Source: Gemmatimonadaceae bacterium (GTDB lineage: Bacteria > Gemmatimonadota > Gemmatimonadetes > Gemmatimonadales > Gemmatimonadaceae). From it: a stretch of DNA of 64,000 bases. The notes beneath the pieces are model-generated. The model was given only the letters and a program-made list of their open reading frames with translations. It was not told where the DNA came from and ran no database searches. The position numbers and the translations under genes are program-made. Numbering within the stretch: the stretch's first letter is position 1; the number at the start of each line of letters is the position of its first letter. The stretch is taken from assembly GCA_019752115.1 (NCBI GenBank), contig JAIEMN010000018.1:124001-188000 (forward strand), read 5' to 3'. Of the stretch, positions 11,559 to 22,177 are shown piece by piece.

Positions 11559-14500
11559 GCGCCCCGCAGGATGGCGTGCCACTCCTGCAGCGACCGCACC
11601 ACCGGCTCGCGCGTCTGGCGCGCCGCGATGGCCTCCACAGCCGCGCTCGCAGCGGTCAGCGTCGTCGTGTAGGGGACGCGATTCGCGATCGCCGCCTGGC
11701 GGAGGCGCTCATCATCGACCTGCGCCGCCTTGCCGAGCGGCGTGTTCACGAGCAGCTGGATCTCGCCGTTGACGATCATGTCCACGCCGTGCGGACGGCC
11801 TTCGTGGACCTTGAGCACGCTCGTCACGGGGATCCCCTGCGCCTCGAAGAAGCTCGCCGTGCCGCTGGTCGCCCGCACGGAGAAGCCAAGCTCCACCAGC
11901 CGCTTGGCCAACTTCGCAGCCGCCGGCTTGTCGGTGTTGTTCACCGTGAAGAAGACCGCGCCCTGCCGCGGCAGCGCGTTGTCGGCGGCGATCTGCGACT
12001 TGAGGAAGGCCGCACCGAAATCATCGTCGATGCCCATCACTTCGCCCGTCGAGCGCATCTCCGGGCTCAGCACCGGATCGAACTCACGGAACTTGTTGAA
12101 CGGGAAGACGGCTTCCTTGACGCTGATATAGGGCGGCACGATCTCCTGCGTGAAGCCGATCTGGGCAAGCGTTTCGCCCAGCATGAGGCGCGCCGCCACC
12201 GAGGGGAGCGACACCCCGATGGCCTTCGACACAAAGGGCGCCGTGCGCGACGCGCGCGGGTTCACCTCGATGACGTAGACCACGCCGTCCTTGTACGCGT
12301 ACTGCACGTTGATCAGCCCCACCACGCCGAGCTTCTTGGCGAAGGCGATCGTGTGCTGCTTCATCTGCTCGACCGCGGCCGGCGGAATGAGATACGGCGG
12401 AAGAATGCACGCCGAGTCGCCGGAATGAATCCCGGCACTTTCGATGTGCTCCATGACCGCCCCGATCACGACGTGCTCGCCATCGGACAGCGCGTCCACG
12501 TCGGCCTCGAATGCGTCCTCGAGGAAGCGATCGACGAGCACCGGGCGATCCTCGCTGACCCGCGCGGCGCGCTCGAAGTAATCCCGCAGCGACGCTTCGT
12601 CGTGCACGATCTCCATGGCGCGGCCGCCGAGCACGTACGAGGGACGCACCAGCACCGGGAAGCCGATGTCCTTGGCGATCGTGACCGCTTCGTCCACGCT
12701 CGTGGCGGTGCCGTTCGCCGGCTGCTCGATCCCGAGTTCGCGCACGATGGCTTCGAAGCGCCGACGATCTTCCGCGGTGTCGATGGCATCGGGCGACGTG
12801 CCGAGAATGCGCACGCCGGCCTTCTCGAGCGGACGCGTGAGCTTGAGCGGCGTCTGGCCACCGAGCTGCACGATCACGCCCTCGGGGTTCTCCCGCTGCA
12901 CGATCTCCAGCACGTCCTCGAGCGTCAGCGGCTCGAAGTACAGCTTGTCGGAGATATCGAAGTCGGTGGAGACCGTCTCGGGATTGGAGTTGACCATGAT
13001 GGTCTCATACCCCTGCTCGCGCAGCGCCAGGACGGCGCGCACGCAGCAGTAGTCGAACTCCACGCCCTGGCCGATGCGATTGGGGCCGGACCCGAGGATC
13101 ACGACCTTCTTGCGCCCTTCGGTCGCCGCTTCGCTCTCCTCGTCGTAATTGCCGTACAGATACGGCGTGCTCGACGGGAACTCACCGGCACAGGTGTCGA
13201 TCATCTTGTACGACGGGCGCACGCCCAACGACCAGCGGAGCTCGCGCGCCGCGGTCTCGTCGGTGCCGCGCAACGCCGCCAGCTGCCGATCGCTGAAGCC
13301 CATGCGCTTCATGCGACGCATGCCATCGGCCTCCACGCTGGGGAGCGCGGTATACCACGACTCGGCGTCGAGCAGTTCGCGCATCTGATCCAGGAACCAC
13401 GGATCAATGCCGGTGATGGCGTAGAGCTCCGCCGTCGTGAGCCCCGCCTGCATCGCGCGCTTCAGCTGGAAGATGCGTTCCGGCGTGGGGCGACGGACCG
13501 CCCCCTTGAGCTCCTCGAGCGAGCCGTCGCTCAGGCGATCATCCTGCAGGCGCTCGCCCACCGCCCATCCCGGGCGACCCGTCTCGAGCGCGCGCAGCGC
13601 CTTCTGGAACGCCTCCTTGAAGGTGCGGCCAATCGCCATCGACTCGCCGACCGACTTCATCTGCGTCGTGAGACCCGGGTCCACCGCGGCGAACTTCTCG
13701 AAGGCGAAGCGCGGGCACTTCACGATGACGTAGTCGAGCACCGGCTCAAAGCTCGCGGGCGTCGTCTTCGTGATGTCGTTCGGGACCTCATCGAGCGTGT
13801 AGCCCACCGCGAGCTTGGCGCCGATGCGCGCGATCGGGAAGCCGGTGGCCTTGGAGGCCAGCGCCGACGAGCGCGACACGCGCGGATTCATCTCGATGAC
13901 GATGAGCTCACCGTTCTGCGGATTGACCGCGAACTGGATGTTGCACCCACCGGCATCCACGCCGATCTCGCGGATGATGGCGACGGCTGCATCGCGCATC
14001 ACCTGGTACTCACGATCGGTGAGCGTCATGGCCGGCGCGACCGTGATCGAGTCGCCGGTATGCACGCCCATCGGATCGAGGTTCTCGATCGAGCAGACGA
14101 TGACGACGTTGTCGGCGCAGTCGCGCATCACCTCGAGCTCGTACTCCTTCCACCCCAGGAGCGAGCGCTCGATGAGCACCGAATGCACGGGCGACAGGTC
14201 GAGGCCGCGACGCACGATCGTTTCGAACTCTTCGCGATTGTACGCGATGCCACCGCCGGTCCCGCCGAGCGTGAACGACGGGCGGATGATCGACGGGAAG
14301 CCGGTCTCTTCGACGGCCGCCATGGCTTCGTCGAAGGAGGTGACCGTCCGGCCGGTCGGGCACTTGAGCCCGATCTTCTCCATCGCTTCGGCGAACAGCT
14401 TGCGATCTTCGGCCACGCGAATGGCGCGCGCATTGGCGCCGATCAGCTGGCAGCCGTACTTCTCGAGCGCGCCGCTTTCGTGCAGCGCGAGCGCCACGTT

Positions 14501-14771
14501 AAGCGCCGTCTGCCCGCCCATGGTGGGGAGGACCGCATCCGGGCGCTCCTTGGCGATCACGCGCTCCACGAACTCCGGGGTCACCGGTTCGATGTACGTG
14601 CGATCGGCGAACTCCGGATCCGTCATGATCGTGGCCGGATTGGAATTCACCAGGATGACTTCATACCCCTCTTCACGCAGCGCCTTCGTGGCCTGGGTTC
14701 CGGAGTAATCGAACTCGGCGGCCTGCCCGATGATGATTGGCCCGGAGCCAATCACGAGAATCCGGTGCAGG

Positions 14772-14788
<17 letters not shown>
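11555..14788 (-). CDS. carB: Carbamoyl-phosphate synthase large subunit
   Basis: CarB makes carbamoyl phosphate from bicarbonate, ATP and ammonia (delivered by CarA) for pyrimidine and arginine synthesis. The 1077-residue product has the duplicated ATP-grasp architecture. The first half begins [22 protein letters not shown], and the second repeats [20 protein letters not shown] near residue 560. An MGS-like allosteric domain ends the protein. The start ATG 14788 gives the family length. The frame is open further upstream, but only inside rmd. carB overlaps rmd by 17 bases and wbpD by 4, so it is embedded in a sugar-nucleotide operon. carA is not in the window. Confidence 0.97.
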
Positions 14789-16840
<2,052 letters not shown>

Positions 16841-17062
16841 TTACGCGACGGCGACCTGGCCGCGCGGCGCGCGCTGCACCTTGCCGGCCGCGAGGCAGCG
16901 GGTGCAAACCTTCACCTTGATGATCTTGCCGTCGGCGAGGGTACGCACGACCTGGAGGTTCGGCTTCCAGGTGCGCCGCGTCTTGTTGTTTGCGTGCGAA
17001 ACGTTGTTGCCGTAGGCAACACCCTTGTCGCAGTGGTAGCAGCGATTGCGTTGAATGGCCAT
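16841..17062 (-). CDS. rpmB: Large ribosomal subunit protein bL28
   Basis: The 73-residue protein starts [24 protein letters not shown] and has CxxC pairs at Cys8/Cys11 and Cys53/Cys56, the zinc-binding form of L28. GAGG lies eight bases before the ATG and overlaps the rplQ stop, so the gene is translated from the same transcript as rplQ. L28 more often pairs with rpmG; being appended to the alpha operon is notable. Confidence 0.96.
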   Translation of the reverse strand: MAIQRNRCYHCDKGVAYGNNVSHANNKTRRTWKPNLQVVRTLADGKIIKVKVCTRCLAAGKVQRAPRGQVAVA

Positions 17063-17072
17063 GGGTGGTGCC

Positions 17073-17429
17073 TCAGCTGAGGATCAGTTCGATCCGCGCC
17101 ATCTCCGCGCCGTCACCCTTGCGGTGGCCGGTCTTGAGAATGCGCGTGTAGCCGCCCGGACGCGTGGCAAACTTGGGGCCGATTTCCTGGAAGAGCTTGT
17201 CGGCCGCCTCACGCTTGTGGACGTGCTTGCCAGCGAGCCGACGCGCGTGGAGCGTGCCGGTGCGGGCCTTGGTGATGAGCTTCTCGACGAACGGGCGCAG
17301 CTCCTTGGCCTTGGCCTCGGTCGTCTCGATCGCCCCCTGCTCGATGAGCGAGGTGGCGAGGTTGCGGAGCAGCGCGAGGCGCTGCTCACTGGTCCGCCGG
17401 AGCTGGCGGTTGGCCTTACGGTGGCGCAT
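17073..17429 (-). CDS. rplQ: Large ribosomal subunit protein bL17
   Basis: The 118-residue product begins [24 protein letters not shown] and contains the L17 segments [17 protein letters not shown] and [20 protein letters not shown]. It follows rpoA by six bases, as in most bacteria, and precedes rpmB by ten. It is a standard part of the alpha operon at the exit-tunnel side of the large subunit. Confidence 0.98.
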   Translation of the reverse strand: MRHRKANRQLRRTSEQRLALLRNLATSLIEQGAIETTEAKAKELRPFVEKLITKARTGTLHARRLAGKHVHKREAADKLFQEIGPKFATRPGGYTRILKTGHRKGDGAEMARIELILS

Positions 17430-17435
17430 GGGAGT

Positions 17436-18509
17436 TCAGTCCTCGTCGTCGTCGTCGTCGGGCGCGTTCTCGGCCGCGCGGCTGGGCGGGGTGCCCATAT
17501 CGAGGATACGCACGCCATCCGTGCTCTCCTCATAGCGCATGCCGAAATTGAGCCCTTCCTTCTCGAGCAGCGCGGCGATTTCCTGCAGGGACTTCTTACC
17601 GAAGTTCTTGACCTGGAGGATCTGCGCCTCGGTCTGGCGAACCAGATCGCCGAGCGAGCGGATGTTCGAGTTCTTCAGGGAATTGACCGAGCGAACAGAA
17701 AGTTCGAGGTCATCGATGGGCGTGCGGAACAGTTCAGCGAGGCGGATGGCGTCGGAGTTGGCCCCATCGCCGCCCGTGCCGGGCTGCGCGGAGGCCGACG
17801 ACCCAAAGCCCACGAAGTACTGGAAGTGGGTCTGGGCGAGCGCCGCCGCGTAACTCACCGCTTCCTCGGGCGACATCGTGCCGTTGGTTTCGACGGTAAG
17901 CGTGAGCCGGTCGTAGTCGGTGCGCTGGCCGACGCGGGTTTCCGCGACGGTGAAGTTCGCCCGACGGACCGGGGAGTAGATGGCATCGATGCGAACGACA
18001 TCGACCGGGAGGTTCTTGTCGGCCGGGTGCTGGTCGCTCTCGACATAGCCCCGCCCCTTGTTCACGTAGAGTTCGACGGTGAAGTCGCGCTCGTCGGTGA
18101 TCGTGAAGAGGTGGTGCGAGGGCCCCACGACGCGGATGCCACCGGTCGCCTGGATGTCGGCGGCGGTGACGGTGCCCGGGCCCGACTTGGCGATGCGGAG
18201 CACGGTCTGCTCCACTTCGTCCGGCAGGGACAGGGTCAGCGTCTTGAGGTTGCCGATGATCTGGTGCACGTCTTCCACGACGCCCGGGATGGTCTGGTGC
18301 TCATGCACCACGCCATCGATACGGAACGCCCACACGGCCGAGCCCCGGAGCGACGACAGGAGCAGTCGGCGCATCGCGTTGCCCAGCGTGTGCCCGAAGC
18401 CGCGCTCGAGCGGCTGCAGGCGGAATTCGGCCAGATTGGGATTGTCCTCGCGCTTGGTCGCTTCAACCAGCTGCGGACGGACCAGCCCGGAAAGATCGAT
18501 CGTTGCCAT
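17436..18509 (-). CDS. rpoA: RNA polymerase alpha subunit
   Basis: The alpha subunit nucleates RNA polymerase assembly, and its C-terminal domain contacts UP elements and activators. The 357-residue protein has the N-terminal LERGFGHTLGNAMRRLLLSS dimer motif and the C-terminal helix-hairpin-helix domain (IDDLELSVRSVNSLKNSNI, VKNFGKKSL). It is longer than the E. coli protein because of a Gly/Ser-rich interdomain linker around residues 240-256 and an acidic tail ending in a run of Asp. No ribosome-binding site is obvious before ATG 18509. A structured 218-base leader separates it from rpsD. Confidence 0.98.
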   Translation of the reverse strand: MATIDLSGLVRPQLVEATKREDNPNLAEFRLQPLERGFGHTLGNAMRRLLLSSLRGSAVWAFRIDGVVHEHQTIPGVVEDVHQIIGNLKTLTLSLPDEVEQTVLRIAKSGPGTVTAADIQATGGIRVVGPSHHLFTITDERDFTVELYVNKGRGYVESDQHPADKNLPVDVVRIDAIYSPVRRANFTVAETRVGQRTDYDRLTLTVETNGTMSPEEAVSYAAALAQTHFQYFVGFGSSASAQPGTGGDGANSDAIRLAELFRTPIDDLELSVRSVNSLKNSNIRSLGDLVRQTEAQILQVKNFGKKSLQEIAALLEKEGLNFGMRYEESTDGVRILDMGTPPSRAAENAPDDDDDED

Positions 18510-18556
18510 GAGTGTCTTGGAGAAAGTGGTCTCACCACTCGAGTGAGTGGCGACGC

Positions 18557-18601
18557 TCTACCCCGCCCCGAACGCGCGGTAGACTCGTAGAGGGGTTCGG
18601 G
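18557..18601 (-). promoter_or_regulatory. Alternative stems in the rpsD-rpoA leader
   Basis: Two stems can form here but not simultaneously as simple hairpins. TCTACC (18557-18562) pairs with GGTAGA (18578-18583), and CCCGAAC (18567-18573) pairs with GTTCGGG (18595-18601). Each strand interrupts the other stem, so the region could switch or form a pseudoknot upstream of rpoA. Function is inferred only from position and pairing. Confidence 0.35.
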
Positions 18602-18624
18602 CCCCGACCTGCTGCAGAAACTGC

Positions 18625-18719
18625 CAACTGATCAGTGATGGGTTTCGGGTTCTTGGTGGTGGGTGATGGGTAACCCACAACCCACGACCTAGAACCCGAT
18701 ACGCAGAACTGATCGGTTG
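18625..18719. repeat. Long imperfect inverted repeat between rpsD and rpoA
   Basis: Arms at 18625-18671 and 18673-18719 match at 38 of 47 positions when one is reverse-complemented, around a single central base. Each arm begins with a CAACYGATCAGT-like end and continues with repeated GGGT, GGGTTCT and GGTG words. One related arm lies at 16709-16756. The structure resembles an intergenic palindromic repeat family rather than a terminator, since it has no T-tract and lies inside a ribosomal operon. Confidence 0.65.
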
Positions 18720-18727
18720 TTGTTGAC

Positions 18728-19363
18728 TTACTTCGAGTACAGTTCGACGACGAGCTGCTCCTGCGCCGCGAGCGGGATGCTCTGACGCTGGGGCTTCTCG
18801 AGCACGCGGCCGCTGAACGACTCCTTGTCGACGGCGATCCACGAGAGCGACGCGCCACGGGCGGCCTGCTCCATCGCGCCCTGCACGAGCACGAGCTCGC
18901 GCGAGGCCTGCTTCACGCGCACTTCCTCACCCGGACGCACCTGGTACGACGGGATGTCGAGGAGGCGACCCTTCACCTCGATGTGGCGGTGACGGATGAG
19001 CTGACGCGCGGCCTTGCGGCTCGGGGCGAAGCCCATGCGGTACACCACGTTGTCGAGACGGGTCTCGAGGGCGGCGAGCAGGTTGTGACCGGTGATGCCG
19101 GCCTGCGACGCCACGCGCTCGAACGTGTTGCGGAACTGCTTCTCCGAGATGCCATAGATGCGTTTGATCTTCTGCTTCTCGCGCAGCTGCTTGGCGAATT
19201 CGGACATCTTCTTGCGACGCGCCGTGGCCTGACCGTGCTGACCCGGGGCGTACGGACGACGCTCCACGGGGCACTTTTCGGTGAAGCACTTGGTGCCCTT
19301 CAGGAAGAGCTTCGCGCCCTCACGACGGCACTGACGGCAGCTGGGACCAGTATAACGGGCCAT
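18728..19363 (-). CDS. rpsD: Small ribosomal subunit protein uS4
   Basis: The 211-residue protein begins MARYTGPSCRQCRREGAKLFLKG. It carries four Cys (9, 12, 26, 31) of the zinc-binding C+ form of S4, then the S4 RNA-binding domain (LDNVVYRMGFAPSRKAARQLI..HRHIEVKG). S4 nucleates 30S assembly and in many bacteria represses the alpha operon by binding its leader. It sits three bases after rpsK. A repeat-containing spacer follows before rpoA. Confidence 0.98.
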   Translation of the reverse strand: MARYTGPSCRQCRREGAKLFLKGTKCFTEKCPVERRPYAPGQHGQATARRKKMSEFAKQLREKQKIKRIYGISEKQFRNTFERVASQAGITGHNLLAALETRLDNVVYRMGFAPSRKAARQLIRHRHIEVKGRLLDIPSYQVRPGEEVRVKQASRELVLVQGAMEQAARGASLSWIAVDKESFSGRVLEKPQRQSIPLAAQEQLVVELYSK

Positions 19364-19366
19364 GGA

Positions 19367-19744
19367 TCAGACCCTCCGGCGCTTGGGGGGACGGCAGCCG
19401 TTGTGCGGGATCGGGGTGACGTCACGAATGGACTTCACCTGGAGCCCGGCAGCGGCGAGCGCCTGGATGGCCGACTCGCGGCCAGACCCGGGGCCCTGCA
19501 CGCGCACATGGACGCGGCGCACACCGAGCGTGAGCGCTTCGCGCGCGCACTGCTCGGACGCCACGGTGGCGGCGAACGGCGTGGACTTCTTCGATCCCTT
19601 GAACCCGGCCTTGCCGGCCGAGCCCCATGACACGGCATTGCCATGCATGTCGGTGATCGTGATGGTCGTGTTGTTGAACGTGGCGCTGACGTGGGCGATG
19701 CCTTCCGCCTCGACGACGCGCTTGGTCTTCTTCGCGGTAGCCAT
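19367..19744 (-). CDS. rpsK: Small ribosomal subunit protein uS11
   Basis: The 125-residue protein contains the S11 hallmarks [20 protein letters not shown] and [20 protein letters not shown], and ends in the basic PPKRRRV tail. It forms part of the 30S platform. It lies three bases after rpsM and three before rpsD, in standard alpha-operon order. Confidence 0.98.
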   Translation of the reverse strand: MATAKKTKRVVEAEGIAHVSATFNNTTITITDMHGNAVSWGSAGKAGFKGSKKSTPFAATVASEQCAREALTLGVRRVHVRVQGPGSGRESAIQALAAAGLQVKSIRDVTPIPHNGCRPPKRRRV

Positions 19745-19747
19745 GGC

Positions 19748-20125
19748 TTACTTGGTCACCTTCTTCTTGCCCGCGATAGCGCGGCGCGGCCCCTTCTTGG
19801 TGCGCGCGTTCGTGTGCGTGCGCTGCCCGCGCACGGGGAGGCCACGACGATGGCGGGTGCCACGATACGAGCCGATGTCCATCAGGCGCTTGATATTCAT
19901 CGCGACTTCGGTGCGGAGCGCACCCTCGACGCGATGATTGCGCTCGATTTCCTGACGGAGCTTGTTGAGATCGGTGTCGTTCAGGTCGCGAACGCGCTGC
20001 GCGCTCGACACACCCGCTGCCTCAAGGATCTTCTGGGCGGTCTTGCGACCGATGCCGAAGATGTAGGTCAGACCGATCTCGATCTTCTTTTCACGCGGAA
20101 GATCGACGCCTGCGATACGTGCCAT
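19748..20125 (-). CDS. rpsM: Small ribosomal subunit protein uS13
   Basis: The 125-residue protein starts [21 protein letters not shown] and has the helix-two-turn-helix core and the [19 protein letters not shown] motif. The C-terminal tail is strongly basic, as expected at the subunit interface and P-site tRNA. It starts 15 bases after the rpmJ stop. Confidence 0.98.
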   Translation of the reverse strand: MARIAGVDLPREKKIEIGLTYIFGIGRKTAQKILEAAGVSSAQRVRDLNDTDLNKLRQEIERNHRVEGALRTEVAMNIKRLMDIGSYRGTRHRRGLPVRGQRTHTNARTKKGPRRAIAGKKKVTK

Positions 20126-20140
20126 AGTGTGCGCTTACCC

Positions 20141-20257
20141 TCAGCCCTGACGCTGCTTGTGCTTCGGGTTACGCTTGCAGATGATGCGAGTCACGCCCTG
20201 TCGCTTCACGACCTTGCAGTGCTCACAAATCGGCTTCACGCTGCTACGAACTTTCAC
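20141..20257 (-). CDS. rpmJ: Large ribosomal subunit protein bL36
   Basis: This 38-residue protein starts at a GTG (20257), preceded by GAGGTGA six bases upstream. It reads [20 protein letters not shown] and continues to a basic end. Cys11, Cys14, Cys27 and His32 form the zinc ribbon of L36. It is the first gene of the alpha operon here. infA and secY, which commonly lie upstream, are absent from this side of the operon. Confidence 0.95.
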   Translation of the reverse strand: MKVRSSVKPICEHCKVVKRQGVTRIICKRNPKHKQRQG

Positions 20258-20488
20258 GGGTCACCTCGGCGCTCACGCGCCGACGGAGCCTCCCGCACTG
20301 CCAAGCGGCAGCCGGCTGGACTCCCCATGCTGTTCATCGCCAGGATGCATCAGCTCTCAAGCAACGACTTGCGAGTGATTCCGCGCCTGGACGAAGCGAA
20401 TGTGGCCAGCGGATTGGCCTGCGAACTTGCCCCCCGTGGTGCGCGCAAAACGCGCCCAAAAACGGGCAAGACATGAATCGTAGCGGAG
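20258..20488 (-). promoter_or_regulatory. Structured leader and promoter region of the alpha operon
   Basis: This 231-base stretch separates pyrF from rpmJ and should hold the pyrF transcript end and the ribosomal promoter. I see three hairpins. CGGCGC/GCGCCG (20267-20282, loop TCAC) touches the rpmJ ribosome-binding site. CTGCC/GGCAG lies at 20298-20311. A composite at 20426-20470 has CTTGCCC pairing with GGGCAAG around an inner GCGCG/CGCGC stem. No convincing -35/-10 pair was found. Confidence 0.35.
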
Positions 20489-21259
20489 TTAGGCCGAGGC
20501 CGCAACCCCGCCGAGGTCGGCGCGCACCGCCGCCATCGCGGCCACCGGATCGGCTGCGCCGGTCACGGCGCGACCCAGGATCAACCAGCGCGCGCCGGCG
20601 GCGGCCGCCGCCGAGGGGGTCATGACCCGCGCCTGGTCGTGCGCGTCGCCGCCGGGGAGGCGGATGCCGGGGATGAGCAGCCCGAGTTGGGCCCCGTAGG
20701 CCGCCCGCACCGCCGCCGCCTCGTGCCCCGAGCAGACAATCCCGGCGGCCTGGGCGCTGGCGGCGAACCCGGCGAGCCGGACCACCTCGGTGGTCACCTC
20801 AACCGCCTCCCGCCCCCAGGCCGTCCCGACCGCCGCCGCATTCAGGCTGGTCAGGATCGTCACCCCCAGAATTCCGCAGGCCGGCTCGGAGCCGCCGCCC
20901 GGCGCGCCCTCCGCCGCCCCCGCCACCGCCGCCGCGATCATCTCCGGCCCGCCGCTGGCATGCACCGTGAGCAGCGTGGCCCCGTGACGGGCGACGCTCC
21001 GCGCCGCCCCCCGCACCGTGTTGGGGATGTCGTGCAGCTTGAGGTCCACGAAGACCCGCTTGCCCTGATCCCGCAGCCAGGCGACCACCGACGGCCCTTC
21101 GGCGCTGAACAGCTCGAGGCCGACCTTGTAAAAGTCGCAGGCCGACCCGAGCCGGCGCACCAGCGCCTCGGCGCTCGCGCGATCGGCTACGTCGAGGGCC
21201 ACGATGGGGGTGACCGTGGCGGTGGTGCCGGACGGCACGGCGTGACTCACGAGGGCCAT
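20489..21259 (-). CDS. pyrF: Orotidine 5'-phosphate decarboxylase
   Basis: PyrF makes UMP from OMP. The 256-residue TIM-barrel protein has the catalytic DLKLHDIPNTV motif (Asp72, Lys74, Asp77) and FYKVGLELF upstream of it. The C-terminus has LIPGIRLPGGDAHDQ and ILGRAVTGAADP, the phosphate-binding end. The start is ATG 21259, overlapping pyrD by 13 bases. A GTG overlapping the pyrD stop as GTGA (21250) is an alternative. It is the last gene of an smpB-amidase-pyrD-pyrF run. Confidence 0.95.
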   Translation of the reverse strand: MALVSHAVPSGTTATVTPIVALDVADRASAEALVRRLGSACDFYKVGLELFSAEGPSVVAWLRDQGKRVFVDLKLHDIPNTVRGAARSVARHGATLLTVHASGGPEMIAAAVAGAAEGAPGGGSEPACGILGVTILTSLNAAAVGTAWGREAVEVTTEVVRLAGFAASAQAAGIVCSGHEAAAVRAAYGAQLGLLIPGIRLPGGDAHDQARVMTPSAAAAAGARWLILGRAVTGAADPVAAMAAVRADLGGVAASA

Positions 21260-22176
21260 TGCAGGGTGCCAACGATGGTAGAGAGGTGCTGCACGCCCTC
21301 GCGGTCGGCCCAGCGGGCCAGCCCCCGGGCGATGCGCTCCGGCGCGCGAGGGTCGCGCAGCATGGCGGTGCCGACGCCCACCAGCTGGGCACCGGCCAGC
21401 AGGTACTGCAGCGCGTCGTCGGCGGTGCTCACGCCGCCGAGGCCGATGATCGGCACGCCCGGCAGGGCGCGACTCACGCGCCAGGTCGCCAGCAGGCCGA
21501 TGGGAAGCAACGCGGGCCCACTCACGCCGCCCGAGCCGAAGCCGATGCGCGGCGTACGATGCGCGGTTTCGATGACCAGTCCCGGCATCGTGTTCACCAG
21601 CGTCAGGCCGGTGGCCCCCGCCTCCACCGCCGTCTGCGCCGCGGCCACAATATTCGGCCCCAGCGCCGGCGACAGCTTCACGAAGAGCGGGCGCGACGTG
21701 ATGGCGCGGGCGGCCTTCACCAGCGCGGCCAGCGCGACCGGATCGGCGCCGAACTCCATGCCACCCGCCTTGACGTTCGGGCAGCTCACATTGAGCTCGA
21801 AGGCATCGACCCCGCGTTCGTTGGTCAGCCCGTTGATGACGGTGACAAAGTCATCCACGCTGTTGCCGACGACGTTCACGAACACGCGCAGCCCGGGATG
21901 CTGCGCCGGCAGCCACGGCAGGTATTCCTGCTTCACCGCGTCGAGGCCGGGGTTCGCCAACCCGATGGCGTTGATCATGCCGCCGGCGAACTCGCCTACG
22001 CGCAGCGGCTTGTTGCCCTTGCGTGGCTCGACGCTCACCGCCTTGGTGGAGAGGCCGCCGATGCGGGTGAGATCGACGACGTCCTCGAGCTCGCGCCCGA
22101 ATCCGGCAGTGCCCGACGCGAGCACGATGGGATTGCGAAACGTGAGTCCGGCGACGGACATCGCGGTCCGCTCCAT
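21247..22176 (-). CDS. pyrD: Dihydroorotate dehydrogenase, class 1
   Basis: This FMN enzyme oxidises dihydroorotate to orotate. The 309-residue protein shows ASGTAGFGRE, ANPGLDAV and ELNVSCPNVKAGG with the class 1 catalytic Cys132. The C-terminal GLGGVSTADDALQYLLAGA binds the FMN phosphate. Length and motifs fit class 1B, which normally needs a PyrK partner, but no pyrK is nearby. The start is ATG 22176, one base after the amidase stop. The longer open frame upstream lies inside the amidase gene. Confidence 0.92.
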   Translation of the reverse strand: MERTAMSVAGLTFRNPIVLASGTAGFGRELEDVVDLTRIGGLSTKAVSVEPRKGNKPLRVGEFAGGMINAIGLANPGLDAVKQEYLPWLPAQHPGLRVFVNVVGNSVDDFVTVINGLTNERGVDAFELNVSCPNVKAGGMEFGADPVALAALVKAARAITSRPLFVKLSPALGPNIVAAAQTAVEAGATGLTLVNTMPGLVIETAHRTPRIGFGSGGVSGPALLPIGLLATWRVSRALPGVPIIGLGGVSTADDALQYLLAGAQLVGVGTAMLRDPRAPERIARGLARWADREGVQHLSTIVGTLQWPS

Positions 22177-22177
22177 G

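Noticed and set aside
20261-20335. Small minus-strand frame ending over the rpmJ start
   Set aside because: About 27 codons with low-complexity Arg/Gly sequence and no ribosome-binding site; the region is better explained as leader.
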